Below are positions 6,706 through 6,979 of a DNA stretch of 6,979 bases, in pieces. This DNA is from Candidatus Thorarchaeota archaeon (lineage in GTDB: Archaea; Asgardarchaeota; Thorarchaeia; Thorarchaeales; Thorarchaeaceae), in NCBI GenBank assembly GCA_016840965.1, contig JAEORI010000117.1, forward strand, positions 1-6,979. The letters are read 5' to 3'. Under the pieces are notes generated by a model. That model worked only from the letters and a program-made list of their open reading frames with translations, made no database searches and was not told the origin of the DNA. Both the position numbers and the translations under genes were made by a program. The first letter of the stretch is position 1. Every line of letters begins with the position of its first letter.

Positions 6706-6739
6706 AAAAAGGATTGCAATCCCTGGTCCAAAGACCAGG
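6706..6739 (-). terminator. Double hairpin plus T-tract, probable end of the small zinc-finger transcript
   Basis: Reading leftward, CCTGGTC-TTTG-GACCAGG (6739-6722) is a perfect 7-bp stem with a 4-nt loop. It shares its last base pair position with GGATTGCAATCC (6722-6711), a perfect 12-bp palindrome, which is followed directly by TTTTT (6710-6706). This stands 20 nt after the stop codon of the leftward 37-codon gene and before the promoter region of the S-component gene, the expected place for a terminator. In the plus direction there is no T-run after the stems. Confidence 0.55.
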
Positions 6740-6759
6740 AATACTGGTTTTGGTTGTTT

Positions 6760-6873
6760 CTAATGCTTGTGATGCACTTCTGCAACATGTTTCTTCATCT
6801 CTTTTTTTGAGTGTAGTATCTTACCATAGAGCTTGCATTCGAATTGTTCTATTATTTTATTCATCACAATCAT
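6760..6873 (-). CDS. 37-residue single C2H2-type zinc-finger protein with one ligand replaced
   Basis: A short leftward ORF from ATG 6873 to TAG 6760-6762 encodes a protein whose core runs FECKLYGK (11-18) ... KKHVAEVH (27-34), ending HKH. It fits the classical pattern C-x2-[C]-x12-H-x4-H exactly: Cys13, position 16, His29, His34, with the usual aromatic residue two before the first Cys (Phe11), a G-K after the second ligand, and hydrophobic residues at the core positions (Leu20, Met26). Position 16 is Tyr (TAT) where Cys (TGT or TGC) is expected; TGT is one base away. His21, His35 and His37 might supply a fourth ligand. A TATA box 36 nt upstream and a hairpin/T-tract 20 nt downstream frame it as a gene. 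There is no Shine-Dalgarno site, so a short-leader or leaderless message is likely; ATG 6864 (residue 4) is an alternative start. Role is unknown, but nucleic-acid or protein binding is usual for such fingers. It may also be a decaying gene. Confidence 0.66.
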   Translation of the reverse strand: MIVMNKIIEQFECKLYGKILHSKKEMKKHVAEVHHKH

Positions 6874-6905
6874 GTAAACTATTGTTTATTGAAATTATTA
6901 AGTTT

Positions 6906-6913
6906 TTTATAAA
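6906..6913 (-). promoter_or_regulatory. TATA box of the small zinc-finger gene
   Basis: TTTATAAA is the best archaeal TATA match in the window. Read leftward it predicts transcription starting near 6883, about 10 nt before ATG 6873. The octamer is palindromic, so it could also serve a rightward transcript starting near 6936. Confidence 0.55.
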
Positions 6914-6923
6914 TATTAATAAT

Positions 6924-6951
6924 CTCAAACTTTGAGAACATAAGCTCAAAG
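6924..6951. repeat. Three CTCAAA/TTTGAG elements forming competing inverted repeats
   Basis: CTCAAA (6924-6929), TTTGAG (6931-6936) and CTCAAA (6945-6950) lie within 28 nt. The first two make a 13-nt palindrome with a one-base centre. The second and third make a perfect 7-bp stem, CTTTGAG...CTCAAAG (6930-6936 with 6945-6951), with an 8-nt loop. The site lies just to the right of the TATA box. It may be an operator or the terminator of a gene beyond the right edge. The rest of the window, to 6979, shows no convincing gene: an ATG at 6973 begins a plus-strand frame of only two codons before the edge. Confidence 0.6.
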
Positions 6952-6979
6952 ATTTTGCTGAATTTTCGAAAAATGAATC

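Noticed and set aside
6575..6763. Plus-strand 62-codon ORF opposite the start of the S-component gene
   Set aside because: It overlaps the N-terminal codons and leader of the S-component gene on the other strand and shows no family resemblance or promoter.
6640..6800. tRNA or riboswitch in the palindrome-rich stretch
   Set aside because: No T-arm GTTCGAATCC-like sequence, no cloverleaf and no known riboswitch core were found; position and T-tract fit a terminator better.
6714..6935. Plus-strand 73-codon ORF across the right-hand gap
   Set aside because: It has no recognisable protein features or ribosome site, has an AT-driven composition (ending in Ile/Asn/Phe/Leu runs), and lies antisense to the well-framed zinc-finger ORF and through the hairpins and TATA box.
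6874..6979. Leftward frames open from the right edge (one reading FIFRKFSKIFELMF...)
   Set aside because: They are short and AT-rich, run through the CTCAAA repeats and TATA box, and look like chance open frames rather than the 3' end of a gene.
6973..6979. ATG at 6973 as the start of a rightward gene
   Set aside because: Only two codons are visible and there is no Shine-Dalgarno site; kept only as a possibility in the promoter finding.

Overview
The window reads as archaeal chromosome. The main pointers are a CofE-type coenzyme F420 ligase, a NosD-like parallel beta-helix surface protein with the archaeal-style 'N-x-W-D ... WSDYSG-x-GPY ... D-x-D-N-Y-P' ending and a C-terminal membrane anchor, TATA-like boxes about 25-36 nt before several starts, and several genes with little or no Shine-Dalgarno sequence. 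The moderate AT content and the mix of genes would suit an Asgard (Thorarchaeota-like) or similar mesophilic archaeon. The lineage is an inference that cannot be settled from this sequence alone.

Layout, left to right. Positions 2-262 (+) hold the 3' end of a TlpA/ResA-like thioredoxin-fold protein, followed after 15 nt by a 232-residue CcdA-type membrane electron carrier (278-976, +). Together they look like a module that moves reducing equivalents across the membrane to an extracytoplasmic redoxin. Next is a cytosolic S9-family serine peptidase with an intact Ser-Asp-His triad (1021-2868, +). It is followed by a secreted, membrane-anchored, sequon-rich beta-helix protein (2935-5217, +) that carries a recent in-frame 156-nt tandem duplication.

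The minus-strand genes run towards these. cofE (5972-5214) converges on the beta-helix gene with a 4-bp overlap. Upstream of it, 3 nt away, lies an ECF-transporter S-component-like membrane protein (6596-5976). The pair is probably one transcription unit, suggesting (not proving) import of a flavin-like or other cofactor or vitamin next to F420 biosynthesis.

The right-hand 380 bases first look empty, but hold a coherent tiny leftward gene at 6873-6760. It has a TATA box (6906-6913), a 37-codon ORF with exact C2H2 zinc-finger spacing, and two hairpins followed by a T-tract (6739-6706). One of its four zinc ligands (the second Cys) is replaced by Tyr. To the right of its TATA box is a cluster of CTCAAA/TTTGAG elements that may be an operator or a terminator for an unseen neighbour. 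No rRNA, tRNA, CRISPR array, insertion sequence or complete new defence-type system is visible.
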